From Amycolatopsis sp. CA-126428 (lineage in GTDB: Bacteria; Actinomycetota; Actinomycetes; Mycobacteriales; Pseudonocardiaceae): DNA of 64,000 nt. The stretch is taken from positions 62,001-126,000 of the forward strand of contig NZ_PPHF01000038.1 of NCBI RefSeq assembly GCF_002904335.1, read 5' to 3'. The stretch's first letter is position 1. The number at the start of each line of letters is the position of its first letter. The notes under the pieces are model-generated. The model saw nothing but the letters and a program-made list of their open reading frames with translations, had not been told where the DNA came from and did no database searches. A program made the position numbers and the translations under genes. Below are positions 51,301 through 58,621 of this stretch, piece after piece.

Positions 51301-51382
51301 CGCACAGCATCGCCAGGGTGCCGGCCGCGCCGTCGCGCTCGGCCGCCGCGAGCACCTCGGACCACTCCGAGCGAGCGGTCAT
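48326..51382 (-). CDS. CHAT-domain (caspase-like) protease with long helical-repeat N-terminus
   Basis: 1018 residues. Residues ~1-640 are alpha-helical, TPR-like, without a clear motif. The C-terminal CHAT domain (~740-1018) has catalytic His887 in LVLGLHGDDDHD and Cys926 in CVLASCHSSIKI, followed by the family's GFPLALFLRGAKTVIGGLYAIEDEAT. CHAT proteins are separase/caspase-like peptidases found in signalling and conflict systems. ATG 51382 overlaps the preceding stop (ATGA). It is the last gene of an operon with an unknown protein and a sigma-like factor. Its cleavage target is unknown; a partner from the same operon is the obvious candidate. Confidence 0.88.
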   Translation of the reverse strand: MTARSEWSEVLAAAERDGAAGTLAMLCVAGDDIVADHVFSESVEGRPGGRPARWTVRRAAAMLLDSPEATPHQKVIGLIARYASPSRGLTAGARLDLDLAAFRGSCEQAVVAANALGAPELIGWAHFRAGKAAYGQMSWDDAIAHLESGAACLEHALGSVSRPAGTIAAAAGGPSWLPPPEVLLRTLVCKCLHLLCRVAESTGRYDFWAAACERFRRHAEPLIGARSSLYSESLMHRAAIARAQGDRDAFRRLEAELGRVFPDEGGLPHPEVIRMRMGNAEALGDWDRVIELAQDCIGTIAARAGSPFGTTPPSPSEVLTFVAGLHAAGARHRLIAVGNAAYALANAGYRNCSAEVEPAAWLDVAEACWHQIGINAPCAVQLSRLRLLARDSAGTELDLVIAKMVAVSRIGLRYALRRNAALDAARLCRPGDPVPRDRLREMLKADPGAGIGHAARLRGALALWQFRAAEAAVRTPKSVQRWKRVEKRARQAAVDLERQGAMIDPELAAECWSAAASAAARLGTADDDHRLDLLINAVNCVAQRLVSLSTQAERGRAIERYGPVFEEAADLALRRDHAAALDFVLEASRRDRVGVLLANLSKEEFVSATVRSAAEQVQATSVALHGSDAAGVFTATLPVCSGDRFGRSAEALAHRRQRAIARAEQVIGPLVAQADVKISESYTAAQVLRDARPAGEFVILQFAPAGLPAGGRLEFYRRLSWQTEAGTVGEESVRIAMTADLVNVDPSRPDYFAARRLEALGALLLPPRLRAMLAKPGTDPVRLVVVPTGLFHVPFEALPLDEDSCLVDRAVLSLHSSLSTAASLVSAEPSATVGAVATYDPSLKFAAAELAALRKEMDVEEADTRGALEAALGGGSTAYEMLVLGLHGDDDHDGWGQTKCLPDGTSIAAADVLGWTVPPLCVLASCHSSIKIRPGGELAGFPLALFLRGAKTVIGGLYAIEDEATSQILSLFWRCYAETHNPVLALHAAKAEWLAADPDRRRYPRRWAGLIVYGGAQH

Positions 51383-52251
51383 GGATGGCGGAGCCGTGGC
51401 TCCGTACCGGACCTTCGCCGCACGACGGTGAGCTCGATGTCCATCGGCGCGGCGTTCAGACTGCCGTGGGGCAGTTCGAGCGCGCCCCGGACGAACTCGG
51501 TCGGCGATTCGCGGGTTTTGGGCTTCGGGTCGAGCGGAACGTCCCAGCGCCCCGCGTTCTGCATCACGACGGCGGTGATGTGCCGCCCGGGAACGGGCAG
51601 GTCCGGCACCGGCATCTCCAGGCTGAGCAGATCGACGCGGTCGGACCGGCTCAGGGAAACCTGGATCTCCGGCCACGATTCGGCGCGCCGCGGATCCCGG
51701 CCGAACGCCTCGCGGAAGAACACCAGGTCGTCCACCACGCGCGTCGCGTCGATGGGCCACAGCTCCTCCACGTCGCCGCGGGTACCGGCGCCGGACAGCT
51801 CGAGCTGCCCGGTCCAGCTCGCCAGGGAGACGCGCCGATCGTCGCCGCTCTCCGCCAGGAGCCCGCGCCACCTGGCGACCAGCGAACCGATCTGCCCGGC
51901 CGGCACGCTCGTCTCGGCCGACGCCGTCCCGGCGGCCGCGGTCCTGCGCGCGAACGCCCAGACCGGTTCGCCGACGAGCGCGCACACCCACGCCTCGTCC
52001 TCCGGCGACAATCCGGTGGGGTGGACGACGCACAGCGAAGTCAGGTGGGGTTCCTCCCCGGGGTCCGCGGTGTCGAAGCCCGCGGAGACGAACTTGCCGT
52101 GGTCGAGTTCGTGCGCGGCGGGCGCGTCGACGAAGCCGATGAGCACAGCGTCGGCTTCCGGCCGGAAGGCGATCTCGACGGTCGCGTTCGCCCGCCACCA
52201 GGCGCGCACGAGCAAGAGATCGAGGAGGTTCTCCCCGCGGTCATCGCTCAT
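51379..52251 (-). CDS. unknown protein of the sigma/CHAT operon
   Basis: 290 residues, not recognised. No signal peptide or membrane helix. N-terminal segment DLLLVRAWWRANATVEIAFRPEADAVLIGFVDAPA is beta-rich; a Trp-rich mid-part (SLVARWRGLLAES; ASWTGQLELSG) and an acidic stretch (GDVEELWPIDATRVVDDLVFF) follow. Both ends overlap neighbouring genes by ATGA, so it is made in step with the sigma-like factor and the CHAT protease and is probably a subunit or substrate adaptor. That role is inference. Confidence 0.75.
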   Translation of the reverse strand: MSDDRGENLLDLLLVRAWWRANATVEIAFRPEADAVLIGFVDAPAAHELDHGKFVSAGFDTADPGEEPHLTSLCVVHPTGLSPEDEAWVCALVGEPVWAFARRTAAAGTASAETSVPAGQIGSLVARWRGLLAESGDDRRVSLASWTGQLELSGAGTRGDVEELWPIDATRVVDDLVFFREAFGRDPRRAESWPEIQVSLSRSDRVDLLSLEMPVPDLPVPGRHITAVVMQNAGRWDVPLDPKPKTRESPTEFVRGALELPHGSLNAAPMDIELTVVRRRSGTEPRLRHP

Positions 52252-53111
52252 GACACATCAGTCCCGTCCCGGTAGAGGAAGACCTGCAGCTTGCGCACGG
52301 CGGAAACATAGACCTTCTCGAACTCGTCAGGCGCCAGAGCGGGTCCGGCGGTCTCAGCTCCGCCGGCCAGCCCCTCGACGTAAACGGTCTTGAGTACATC
52401 CGCTTCCTCCTTGGTCCACCCGACCGCCGTCCGGAACCGCTTGATGGCCCGCACCTTCGCTTGCCGGAGACTCGTCGCGCGCATCTTGGCCGACTCGCCG
52501 TCCCGAGCCGGGTCTTCCGCGACGGCCATGTCCTGCATCGACATGCCGGGGCTCGAGAGGAGCCGCTCGAAGATGGCGCGCTCGGTCTCGGTCAGGCCGA
52601 CGCGGTCCAGCACGTCGCGCAGGAAGCCTTCCGCGAGCACTTCGTCGGCCGGGTCGGCCGTGGTCGCCACCCCGAAGGCGTGGACGTCGGTTTCCTCCGC
52701 CGCGTCGCCGAGCAGATCCGGCTGCCGGCGTTTGAAGAACTCGGCCACCTGCCAGCCGACCTGCTGGGAGACGAACGCCATCACCTTTTCGACGTCGTGA
52801 TCCGGGTCGAACCTCGGATTGGCCAGCACGACCTGCAGCGCCTGCTGGACGATGTCTTCCGCGTGCCTGCGGTGCGCGCCCAGCTTCGCCTTGGCCTGCC
52901 GGACGAGCATGGCCCACCCGCGCTCCGTCACCAGGCCCAGCACGTCCCGCGCGCGCGTCGGGCGCGGCCGGGTGTGCTCGAAGTGGCGCCGGAGGCTCCG
53001 GGCGTCGGCTCCGGGCGTACCGGCCGCGCCCTCTTGCGGCGGCTCGCTCCCGGCCGGCGACGGGTCTTCCTCGTCAGGGACGCTTCGTGGTTCGGTCACG
53101 AGCTCACCCAC
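52248..53111 (-). CDS. sigma-70-like factor heading the CHAT operon
   Basis: About 287 residues from GTG 53111 (GTG 53099 also possible; the frame is open to 53318). A Pro/Glu-rich N-terminus precedes a region-2-like segment (AEDIVQQALQVVL... VMAFVSQQVGWQVAEFFKRR) and a region-4-like segment (LTETERAIFERLLSSPGMSMQDMA... SLRQAKVRAIKRF). A C-terminal ~60-residue extension ends LQVFLYRDGTDVS. It is divergent from standard ECF groups. Stop overlaps the next ATG (ATGA). It may direct its own operon; a proteolytic switch by the CHAT protease is a hypothesis. Confidence 0.7.
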   Translation of the reverse strand: MGELVTEPRSVPDEEDPSPAGSEPPQEGAAGTPGADARSLRRHFEHTRPRPTRARDVLGLVTERGWAMLVRQAKAKLGAHRRHAEDIVQQALQVVLANPRFDPDHDVEKVMAFVSQQVGWQVAEFFKRRQPDLLGDAAEETDVHAFGVATTADPADEVLAEGFLRDVLDRVGLTETERAIFERLLSSPGMSMQDMAVAEDPARDGESAKMRATSLRQAKVRAIKRFRTAVGWTKEEADVLKTVYVEGLAGGAETAGPALAPDEFEKVYVSAVRKLQVFLYRDGTDVS

Positions 53112-53261
53112 GCATCGGCGGCACCGCGGCACCGGGATCCGGCCGTACTGTGGGATCGACTCGACGTACTGCGCGATGCGCACCGCACTCAGCCGGCAGG
53201 CCGGCCGAAGGTGCCACACCGAGCGGGTCTGGGTCTCCACCCCCTGACAACGGCTTGAAGC

Positions 53262-53280
53262 GGCGCGTGTGTGACGCGCC
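53262..53280. terminator. short GC hairpin between the membrane-protein gene and the sigma/CHAT operon
   Basis: GGCGCGT (53262-53268) pairs with ACGCGCC (53274-53280). It is weak as a terminator and the whole 53112-53405 gap shows no convincing gene, though the sigma frame stays open to 53318. Confidence 0.3.
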
Positions 53281-53405
53281 GCGGGGGAATTCCGGAAACC
53301 GGGTGAACCGGATCGCATGAATCACGCCAGGGGGTCGTTCACCCGCCACCGGACGCAACAGGGGTGCCGGCATCCGGTGGATGTCGACACCCCATCGTTA
53401 CTCCG

Positions 53406-54749
53406 TCAGGCGACCGCGCCCCATGGTCCGTCCGGATCATCGGGTTCCGGTTCGCCGGGGTCGTCCGCGGGTTGTTCCGGCTCGAACAGCCGCTTCAACG
53501 CCTCGTCGACGGCCGACTTGTCGGCCCTGATCGCGCCGGCGAGCGTCTCGGGAGCGACACCGCCCTGGCCTTCGGCGGAATCGGGGAGGAGCGCGAGCCG
53601 CCCCGACCGCTGGTGCAGGCTCCGCGCCATCGTGACAACCTTTTCGACGAACGCGGCCTTTTTGTCGACCACACTCCCTTCCGTTTGACCGATCTTCTTC
53701 GCCCGCGCGTACAGCGATGCCGCCCGCTCCTTTTCCTTGGCCGCCGCTTCCTCGGATTTCAGCACCGCGTCGTTCGATTCCTGGACGATCTTCGTCAGCG
53801 CGTCGATCGTGCGGATTTCCAGCGAACCGGAACGCATCTGGTCGATGACGACCAGCCAGGGCGCCAGCACCGCGGCGGACGCGACCAGGATGCCCAGCAC
53901 CCAGCCGAGAACGGGGTTGTCGATCTGGGTCGCCTCCTCGACCACCCGGGTGAGGATCGAAAGCCCGCTGAGCACGCTCACGACGAACAGGCCCAGCATC
54001 TTGGCTACGAGCGTCGCCTTGCGCGGCGGGAATTCCCCCGGCCACGGCGTCGGGGCACCCGCGCTGGCCGGCTTACCCGCTCCGCCGTCGCCGGCCGGGC
54101 GCGCGGTGGCCCGCGCTTCCCAGACCGTGTGCCCCGTCGAGTGCGCCAGGTGACCGAGCACGCCGGCGGCGATCACCGAGAACCCGCTGACCGTGACGAG
54201 CTTCGTCACGTCGAGCTCGGTGAACTTCACGTTGTAGAGCAGGGCGAACGCGTTGAAGATGGCCGCGACGTCGACCGAAACGAGCACGTAGGCGAAGCCC
54301 CGGCGGACCTTGGACGGCCGGTCGAGGTGCCGTGTCTCGCCCTGCTCGACCTCCTTGCGCACCTTCGCCTGCTGCTCGGTCAGCAAGCGCTGCGCGGCCG
54401 ACGCGGTGATCGGCCCCGCCGCCACCGTCTTCACCTCGGAGACCGGCGTGCGGAGCCGGGCGCGCTCGTTCACCACCTCCCGCTGTTTGCGGGCGGCGGC
54501 GTAGAGGGCGGCCTGCTGCTCGGCGGCCAGGGCGTTGATCCGGGCCGCCGCCGCGGCGACCGAGGTCCGGATCCGCGCCTGGACCCGCACGAACAACGCC
54601 TTCTCGCCCCACGTCAGCGCGTCGGGCCGGACGTTTTCGGATTCGTGCCGGTGCGCCTCGCGGATCAGGAAGGTGATCCAGTAGGCCTGGATGGGGTGCA
54701 GCAGCCACAGCCACCAGCTGACCCTGGGGACGAGTCCACGCTGGATCAT
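53406..54749 (-). CDS. multi-pass membrane protein with coiled-coil segments, unknown
   Basis: 447 residues, not recognised. An N-terminal hydrophobic stretch (WWLWLLHPIQAYWITFLI) is followed by a long helical Ala/Gln-rich segment (~40-120). Four membrane helices fall near 160-180, 195-215, 270-290 and 305-330, and then a charged helical region (SNDAVLKSEEAAAKEKERAASLYARAK) and an acidic Pro/Asp tail. ATG 54749 overlaps the lipoprotein stop (ATGA), so the two are made together. Possibly a scaffold or sensor in the membrane. Confidence 0.75.
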   Translation of the reverse strand: MIQRGLVPRVSWWLWLLHPIQAYWITFLIREAHRHESENVRPDALTWGEKALFVRVQARIRTSVAAAAARINALAAEQQAALYAAARKQREVVNERARLRTPVSEVKTVAAGPITASAAQRLLTEQQAKVRKEVEQGETRHLDRPSKVRRGFAYVLVSVDVAAIFNAFALLYNVKFTELDVTKLVTVSGFSVIAAGVLGHLAHSTGHTVWEARATARPAGDGGAGKPASAGAPTPWPGEFPPRKATLVAKMLGLFVVSVLSGLSILTRVVEEATQIDNPVLGWVLGILVASAAVLAPWLVVIDQMRSGSLEIRTIDALTKIVQESNDAVLKSEEAAAKEKERAASLYARAKKIGQTEGSVVDKKAAFVEKVVTMARSLHQRSGRLALLPDSAEGQGGVAPETLAGAIRADKSAVDEALKRLFEPEQPADDPGEPEPDDPDGPWGAVA

Positions 54750-55930
54750 GACGACTCCTCGTTTCGCAGGTTGTGAATGGTGAGCACGACGACCCGGTTC
54801 CGTTCCGCCGCCGCGGGGATCAGCTGCCCCCGCGCGTCGACGTCGGGCTCGATCACCGGCCGGAACCCCACCCCGGTGACGCTGGTGAACACCGCGCGAG
54901 CCACGCCGAAGCCGATCAGGGCCTCGACGACCCGCCGGCTGCGCGCGAGCGACAGGTCCTGCGCGCCCGGCAACGGTCCCCAGGTGGCGGTGTGTCCCAC
55001 CGCGGTCGCCGTGGCCCCGCGCCCGAACAGGCCGGTCAACCCGCGCAGCGCGTTCGCGGCGCCCGGCTGGAGGTCGGCGGAGTTCGGCAGGAAGAAGACG
55101 GCCGCCGGGATCGTGACCTCCTTGACGCCGTCGCCCTTGGGCACCACCGAGGAACCCACTTCGGGCACCGCGACCGTGGGCACGGGCTTCGTCCCGGACG
55201 GACCGCCGGCCGCGACCGACTCGGGGTCGATCGAGCACTCGTCGGCCCCCGCCTTGCGGCAGACGCCGAGCCACAGCCGCTCCACGTTCCGCCGCATCTC
55301 CTCGGGCAGCGCCCGCTGCGGACCCGCCACCTGGCCGAGGCCGGCGAACACGACCTTCTTGCCCGCGAGGTCGGGGAGGGACTTCCCGGGAAGCGCCGCC
55401 AGCGTGCGGTCGACGTCGAAGTCCGAGCCGGCCGGAAGCAGGTTCAGCATCCCCGTCGTCTGCAGGCCGCTGCTGTACACGAGCAGCTTCCGCGCGTCCG
55501 GAACGTGCGACAGCTGGACCAGCAGGCCGAACAGGTCGAGCTGGCCGGTCGTGTCCGCCGCCGTCCGCAGGCTCGACTGCACGGACTCGAGCTTCGCGGC
55601 GAACCCGTCTTCCACCCGCTGCGCGTTGTTCTCCTGATCCCGCCCACGGCGCACGGTCAGGTCCTTGTCGAACACGGACATCGGGCTCCCCGAGCGAAAG
55701 ATCACCACGCGCGTCTCGCCCTGGGTGATCGCCTCGTGGAGCGTGTCCTTGCCCTTGGTGGTCAGCGCGATGGCGGGCTCGTTCGCGGTGGCCGTCACGC
55801 CCACCACGACGACCGTCTTGACCGGCGGCTGGCAGGCACCGACCAGGACGACCAGGAGCGTCGCGACCACGGCCGACGCAACCGAGCGCACCGCGCCGCC
55901 TGGGTGAAAACGCTTCGTGTCGGCATCCAT
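54746..55930 (-). CDS. lipoprotein with C-terminal OmpA-like domain
   Basis: 394 residues. A signal peptide with lipobox VGAC (Cys33) is followed by a ~200-residue alpha/beta region (RVVIFRSGSP; ARKLLVYSSGLQTTG; KKVVFAGLGQVAGP) that hints at a vWA-like fold without a clear MIDAS. The C-terminal OmpA-like domain (~255-390: VFFLPNSADLQPGAANAL, LSLARSRRVVEALIGFGV, RNRVVVLTIH) normally binds peptidoglycan. It is thus an envelope-anchored protein. Overlap with the membrane-protein gene shows an operon. Confidence 0.82.
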   Translation of the reverse strand: MDADTKRFHPGGAVRSVASAVVATLLVVLVGACQPPVKTVVVVGVTATANEPAIALTTKGKDTLHEAITQGETRVVIFRSGSPMSVFDKDLTVRRGRDQENNAQRVEDGFAAKLESVQSSLRTAADTTGQLDLFGLLVQLSHVPDARKLLVYSSGLQTTGMLNLLPAGSDFDVDRTLAALPGKSLPDLAGKKVVFAGLGQVAGPQRALPEEMRRNVERLWLGVCRKAGADECSIDPESVAAGGPSGTKPVPTVAVPEVGSSVVPKGDGVKEVTIPAAVFFLPNSADLQPGAANALRGLTGLFGRGATATAVGHTATWGPLPGAQDLSLARSRRVVEALIGFGVARAVFTSVTGVGFRPVIEPDVDARGQLIPAAAERNRVVVLTIHNLRNEESS

Positions 55931-56021
55931 GCCTGAACAAGGGATTGACTCGGCGCCGGTGTGACCGACCGCGACCGTTTCGTGTCATGGCGACTTCCGG
56001 ACGGCCTGCCCCCTCGGTGCA

Positions 56022-56036
56022 ACGGAAAGTTTCCGT
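56022..56036. promoter_or_regulatory. 15-base palindrome upstream of the lipoprotein operon
   Basis: ACGGAAA-G-TTTCCGT is an exact palindrome 92 bases upstream of the lipoprotein start and 58 bases upstream of padR. It could be an operator for either. Confidence 0.4.
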
Positions 56037-56073
56037 CCGGATGTCACGGTGAGCCATTGCCGGGTCACCGAGT

Positions 56074-56094
56074 CCTAGGTTACGGTGACCTAGG
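56074..56094 (+). promoter_or_regulatory. PadR operator overlapping the padR promoter
   Basis: CCTAGGT (56074-56080) and ACCTAGG (56088-56094) are exact inverted repeats; the 7-base spacer contains the -10 box TACGGT (56081-56086). The site ends at the first base of the padR GTG. Binding would block RNA polymerase, implying autorepression of the padR-P450-ferredoxin operon. Confidence 0.65.
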
Positions 56095-56603
56095 TGTGGA
56101 TCGAAATCCTTCTGCTGTCGAAGCTGGCCGTCGAGCCGATGCACGGCTATGAGCTGCGCAAGGCCGTGGAGGCTTCGACCGGCCACACCCTGTCGAACAA
56201 CTCGCTCTACCCGACCCTGCGGCGCTTCGTCGACGCGGGCGCGGTGAGCCGCAGCGCGGAGGAGCAGGCCGCCAAACCGCCGCGGCACGTCTACACGATC
56301 ACCGAAGTCGGGCGGGAACTGCTGCACGACATGCTCGCGGACTTCCCGGCCGACCTGGCGCTCAACGAGCCCGAGTTCCTGGCCCGCGTCGGGAACTTCG
56401 CCTGGCTGCGCCCGGCGGAACGAGCACGTGTGCTCGAGACCCGGACGACCGCGCTGACCGCCGAACGAGCCCGGCTCACCGGGCTCGCCGCCGGGCAGGC
56501 CGACCCGTGGAGCCGGGCCGCGCTGCAGCACGTGCTCGGGAAGTTCGACGCCGAACTCCGCTGGCTCGCCGACCTCACCACCGATCCGAGGGAAGACGCA
56601 TGA
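56094..56603 (+). CDS. PadR-family transcriptional regulator
   Basis: 169 residues. The N-terminal winged helix ([21 protein letters not shown]... [17 protein letters not shown]... [13 protein letters not shown]) is diagnostic, and the C-terminal ~70 residues form the dimerising helices of subfamily-2-like PadR proteins. GTG start, leaderless, inside its own operator. Stop overlaps the P450 ATG (ATGA). It likely senses a P450 substrate or related aromatic compound; the inducer is unknown. Confidence 0.93.
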   Translation: MWIEILLLSKLAVEPMHGYELRKAVEASTGHTLSNNSLYPTLRRFVDAGAVSRSAEEQAAKPPRHVYTITEVGRELLHDMLADFPADLALNEPEFLARVGNFAWLRPAERARVLETRTTALTAERARLTGLAAGQADPWSRAALQHVLGKFDAELRWLADLTTDPREDA

Positions 56604-57814
56604 CCACCACCGAAGAGACGCCTCGCCTCCCCTTCTCCCGCGCGAACGCGCTCGCGATCGCCCCGGACTACGCAGCCCTCCGGCGGCGGGCGCCGGTGAG
56701 CCGGGTGCTCACCCCGGCCGGCGACCCGGCCTGGCTGGTGACGTCCTACGAAGAGGCCAAGGAGGTCTTCCGCGACCGCCGCTTCGGCCGGTCGCACCCG
56801 GCGCCGGAACAGGCGTCGCGGATCTCCTTCGCCGCCTTGCAGAACGGCCCGAACGGGGACTTCGACACCGAGGAGCGCGACCACAAGCGGATGCGCCGGA
56901 TGCTGGCGCCCGCGTTCTCCGCGCCCCGGATGCGCGCCCTCGGCGACCGCATCGCGGAACTCACCGACCGCTGCCTCGACGACCTCCAGGCCGCGCGCGA
57001 CGCAAACCCCGGCGAGCCGGTCGACCTGACCGACTTCCTCGCGTTCCCCCTGCCGGTGCTGGTGATCTGCGAACTGCTCGGCGTGCCCTACGCCGACCGG
57101 GAGCACTTCCGCGGGCTGTCCGAGCGGATCGCGGTGATGGACGGCGGCGAAGACGCCCAGGCGGCGATGGCCGAGTTCATGGCGTACATGACGAAGCTGG
57201 CCGACGCCAAGCGCGCGAACCCGCAGCCCGACGTCATCTCCGACATGGTCGCGGTCCAGGCCGAAGACCCGGCCTTCACCGACGAGGACCTCGCCCGGAT
57301 GGGCGCCGGACTGCTGTTCGCCGGGCACGAGACGACGTCGACGCGCATCGCGATGGGCACGCTGTTCCTGCTGAGCGACCCCGCCCGCCGCGACCGGTTC
57401 GCCGCCGACCCCGATGGCCAGGTCGACCGGACCGTCGAGGAGATCCTGCGGCTGACCGCGACCAGCGGCACCGGCCTGCTGCGGTACGCGCACGAAACCG
57501 TCGAGATCGCCGGCACGCGGATCATGCGCGGCGACGCCGTGCTCATCTCCAGCGACGCGGCCAACCGGGACGCCTCGGTGTTCGCCGACCCGGACGGGTT
57601 CGACCCGGACCGGACGCCGAACGTGCACCTCGCCTTCGGCACCGGCGCCCACGTCTGCATCGGCGCCAACCTCGCCCGCACCGAGCTGCGGACGGTGTTC
57701 CCCAAGCTGTTCCGCCGCTTCCCGGGCCTGCGGCTCGCCGTCGGGATCGACGAGATCCCGGTGCGCACCAACCGCGTGGCCGGCGGCGTCGAGCGCGTGC
57801 CCGTGGAGTGGTGA
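56600..57814 (+). CDS. cytochrome P450 (PadR-controlled)
   Basis: 404 residues. I-helix AGHETTSTR, ExxR in EEILRL and heme loop [10 protein letters not shown] (Cys ~353) are complete; the N-terminus [18 protein letters not shown] resembles CYP105/CYP107-like actinobacterial enzymes. ATG 56600 overlaps the padR stop; the longer frame lies inside padR. Operon with the ferredoxin 4 bases downstream. Substrate unknown. Confidence 0.94.
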   Translation: MTTTEETPRLPFSRANALAIAPDYAALRRRAPVSRVLTPAGDPAWLVTSYEEAKEVFRDRRFGRSHPAPEQASRISFAALQNGPNGDFDTEERDHKRMRRMLAPAFSAPRMRALGDRIAELTDRCLDDLQAARDANPGEPVDLTDFLAFPLPVLVICELLGVPYADREHFRGLSERIAVMDGGEDAQAAMAEFMAYMTKLADAKRANPQPDVISDMVAVQAEDPAFTDEDLARMGAGLLFAGHETTSTRIAMGTLFLLSDPARRDRFAADPDGQVDRTVEEILRLTATSGTGLLRYAHETVEIAGTRIMRGDAVLISSDAANRDASVFADPDGFDPDRTPNVHLAFGTGAHVCIGANLARTELRTVFPKLFRRFPGLRLAVGIDEIPVRTNRVAGGVERVPVEW

Positions 57815-57818
57815 GCCG

Positions 57819-58016
57819 ATGAAGATCACCGCCGACACGGAAAGCTGCGTCTCGTCCGGCCAGTGCGTGCTGCTCGCGCCCGGGACGTTCGACCAGAACG
57901 AGGACGACGGCACGGTCGTGCTCCTCACCGAGGAGCCGGGCGCCGGCGAGGAGGAGGCGGTCCGGCAGGCGGAACTGACCTGCCCGGCCGCCGCGATCCG
58001 CCTGTCCGGCGCGTAA
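57819..58016 (+). CDS. 3Fe-4S ferredoxin, partner of the second P450
   Basis: 65 residues. Cysteines C10, C16 and C55 (SCVSSGQC, TCPAAAI) match the three-cysteine [3Fe-4S] type. It starts 4 bases after the P450 stop and has a GTGAGCCG-like ribosome site. It should pass electrons from a ferredoxin reductase, absent here, to the P450. Confidence 0.92.
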   Translation: MKITADTESCVSSGQCVLLAPGTFDQNEDDGTVVLLTEEPGAGEEEAVRQAELTCPAAAIRLSGA

Positions 58017-58057
58017 GCCGCCGCACCCCGGCCCGGCCCGGCGGTTAACCTTCACGG

Positions 58058-58621
58058 GTGACCGAACAGCCTGGCCGCAAGCGGGACGCGGCCGCGACGC
58101 GGCAGGCGTTGCTCGACGCCGGTGCGAAGCTGTTCGCCGAGCGCGGGTTCGACCGGACGACCGTGCGGGACATCGCCGACCTGGCCGGGGTCAACCAGTC
58201 GCTGCTGTTCCGCTACTTCGGCAGCAAGGAAGCGCTGTTCGAGGAGGTCATCGCCCGCAGCGGGCGCGAGCACCTCGAAACCCACCCGCCGGAGCGGCTG
58301 CTCAGCGCGTCGTTGCGCAGCATGCTCGAGCCGGGCGGCGACCGGAACCGGACCCTGGAAACGTACCTGCGTTCGTCCGGCAGCGGCGAAGTCGGGGCGG
58401 TGCTGCGCGAGGAGATCGGCGACGAGTACGCCCGGATCCTGGCCACGCTGACCGACGCCCCGGACGCCGAGCTGCGCGCCGACCTCGCGCTGGCCTGGCT
58501 GATGGGCATCGGGGTGGTCCGCGAGCTCACCGGCAAGCAGCCGCTGGCCGGGGCCGATCCCGACGCCATCGTCCGGCTCGTCCTCACCGCCGTCCGGACG
58601 CTGCTGGAGCGCGCCGAATGA
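58058..58621 (+). CDS. TetR-family transcriptional regulator
   Basis: 187 residues. The helix-turn-helix segment (RTTVRDIADLAGVNQSLLFRYFGSKEALFEEV) is canonical. TAACCT (58046-58051) lies 6 bases before the GTG, so probably leaderless. The C-terminal region is of the TetR_C type with no known ligand. It is tandem with the P450-ferredoxin operon and directly abuts the convergent dehydrogenase gene; either may be its target. Confidence 0.92.
   Translation: MTEQPGRKRDAAATRQALLDAGAKLFAERGFDRTTVRDIADLAGVNQSLLFRYFGSKEALFEEVIARSGREHLETHPPERLLSASLRSMLEPGGDRNRTLETYLRSSGSGEVGAVLREEIGDEYARILATLTDAPDAELRADLALAWLMGIGVVRELTGKQPLAGADPDAIVRLVLTAVRTLLERAE

Noticed and set aside
51383..52198. N-terminal extension making the CHAT protein 1290 residues
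   Set aside because: The extension is Arg-rich and overlaps the 290-residue gene; the ATG at 51382 has the ATGA coupling seen across the operon.
53112..53318. Longer N-terminus for the sigma-like protein
   Set aside because: Open frame exists but shows no domain and includes the hairpin region; a GTG near 53100 is preferred, though not proven.
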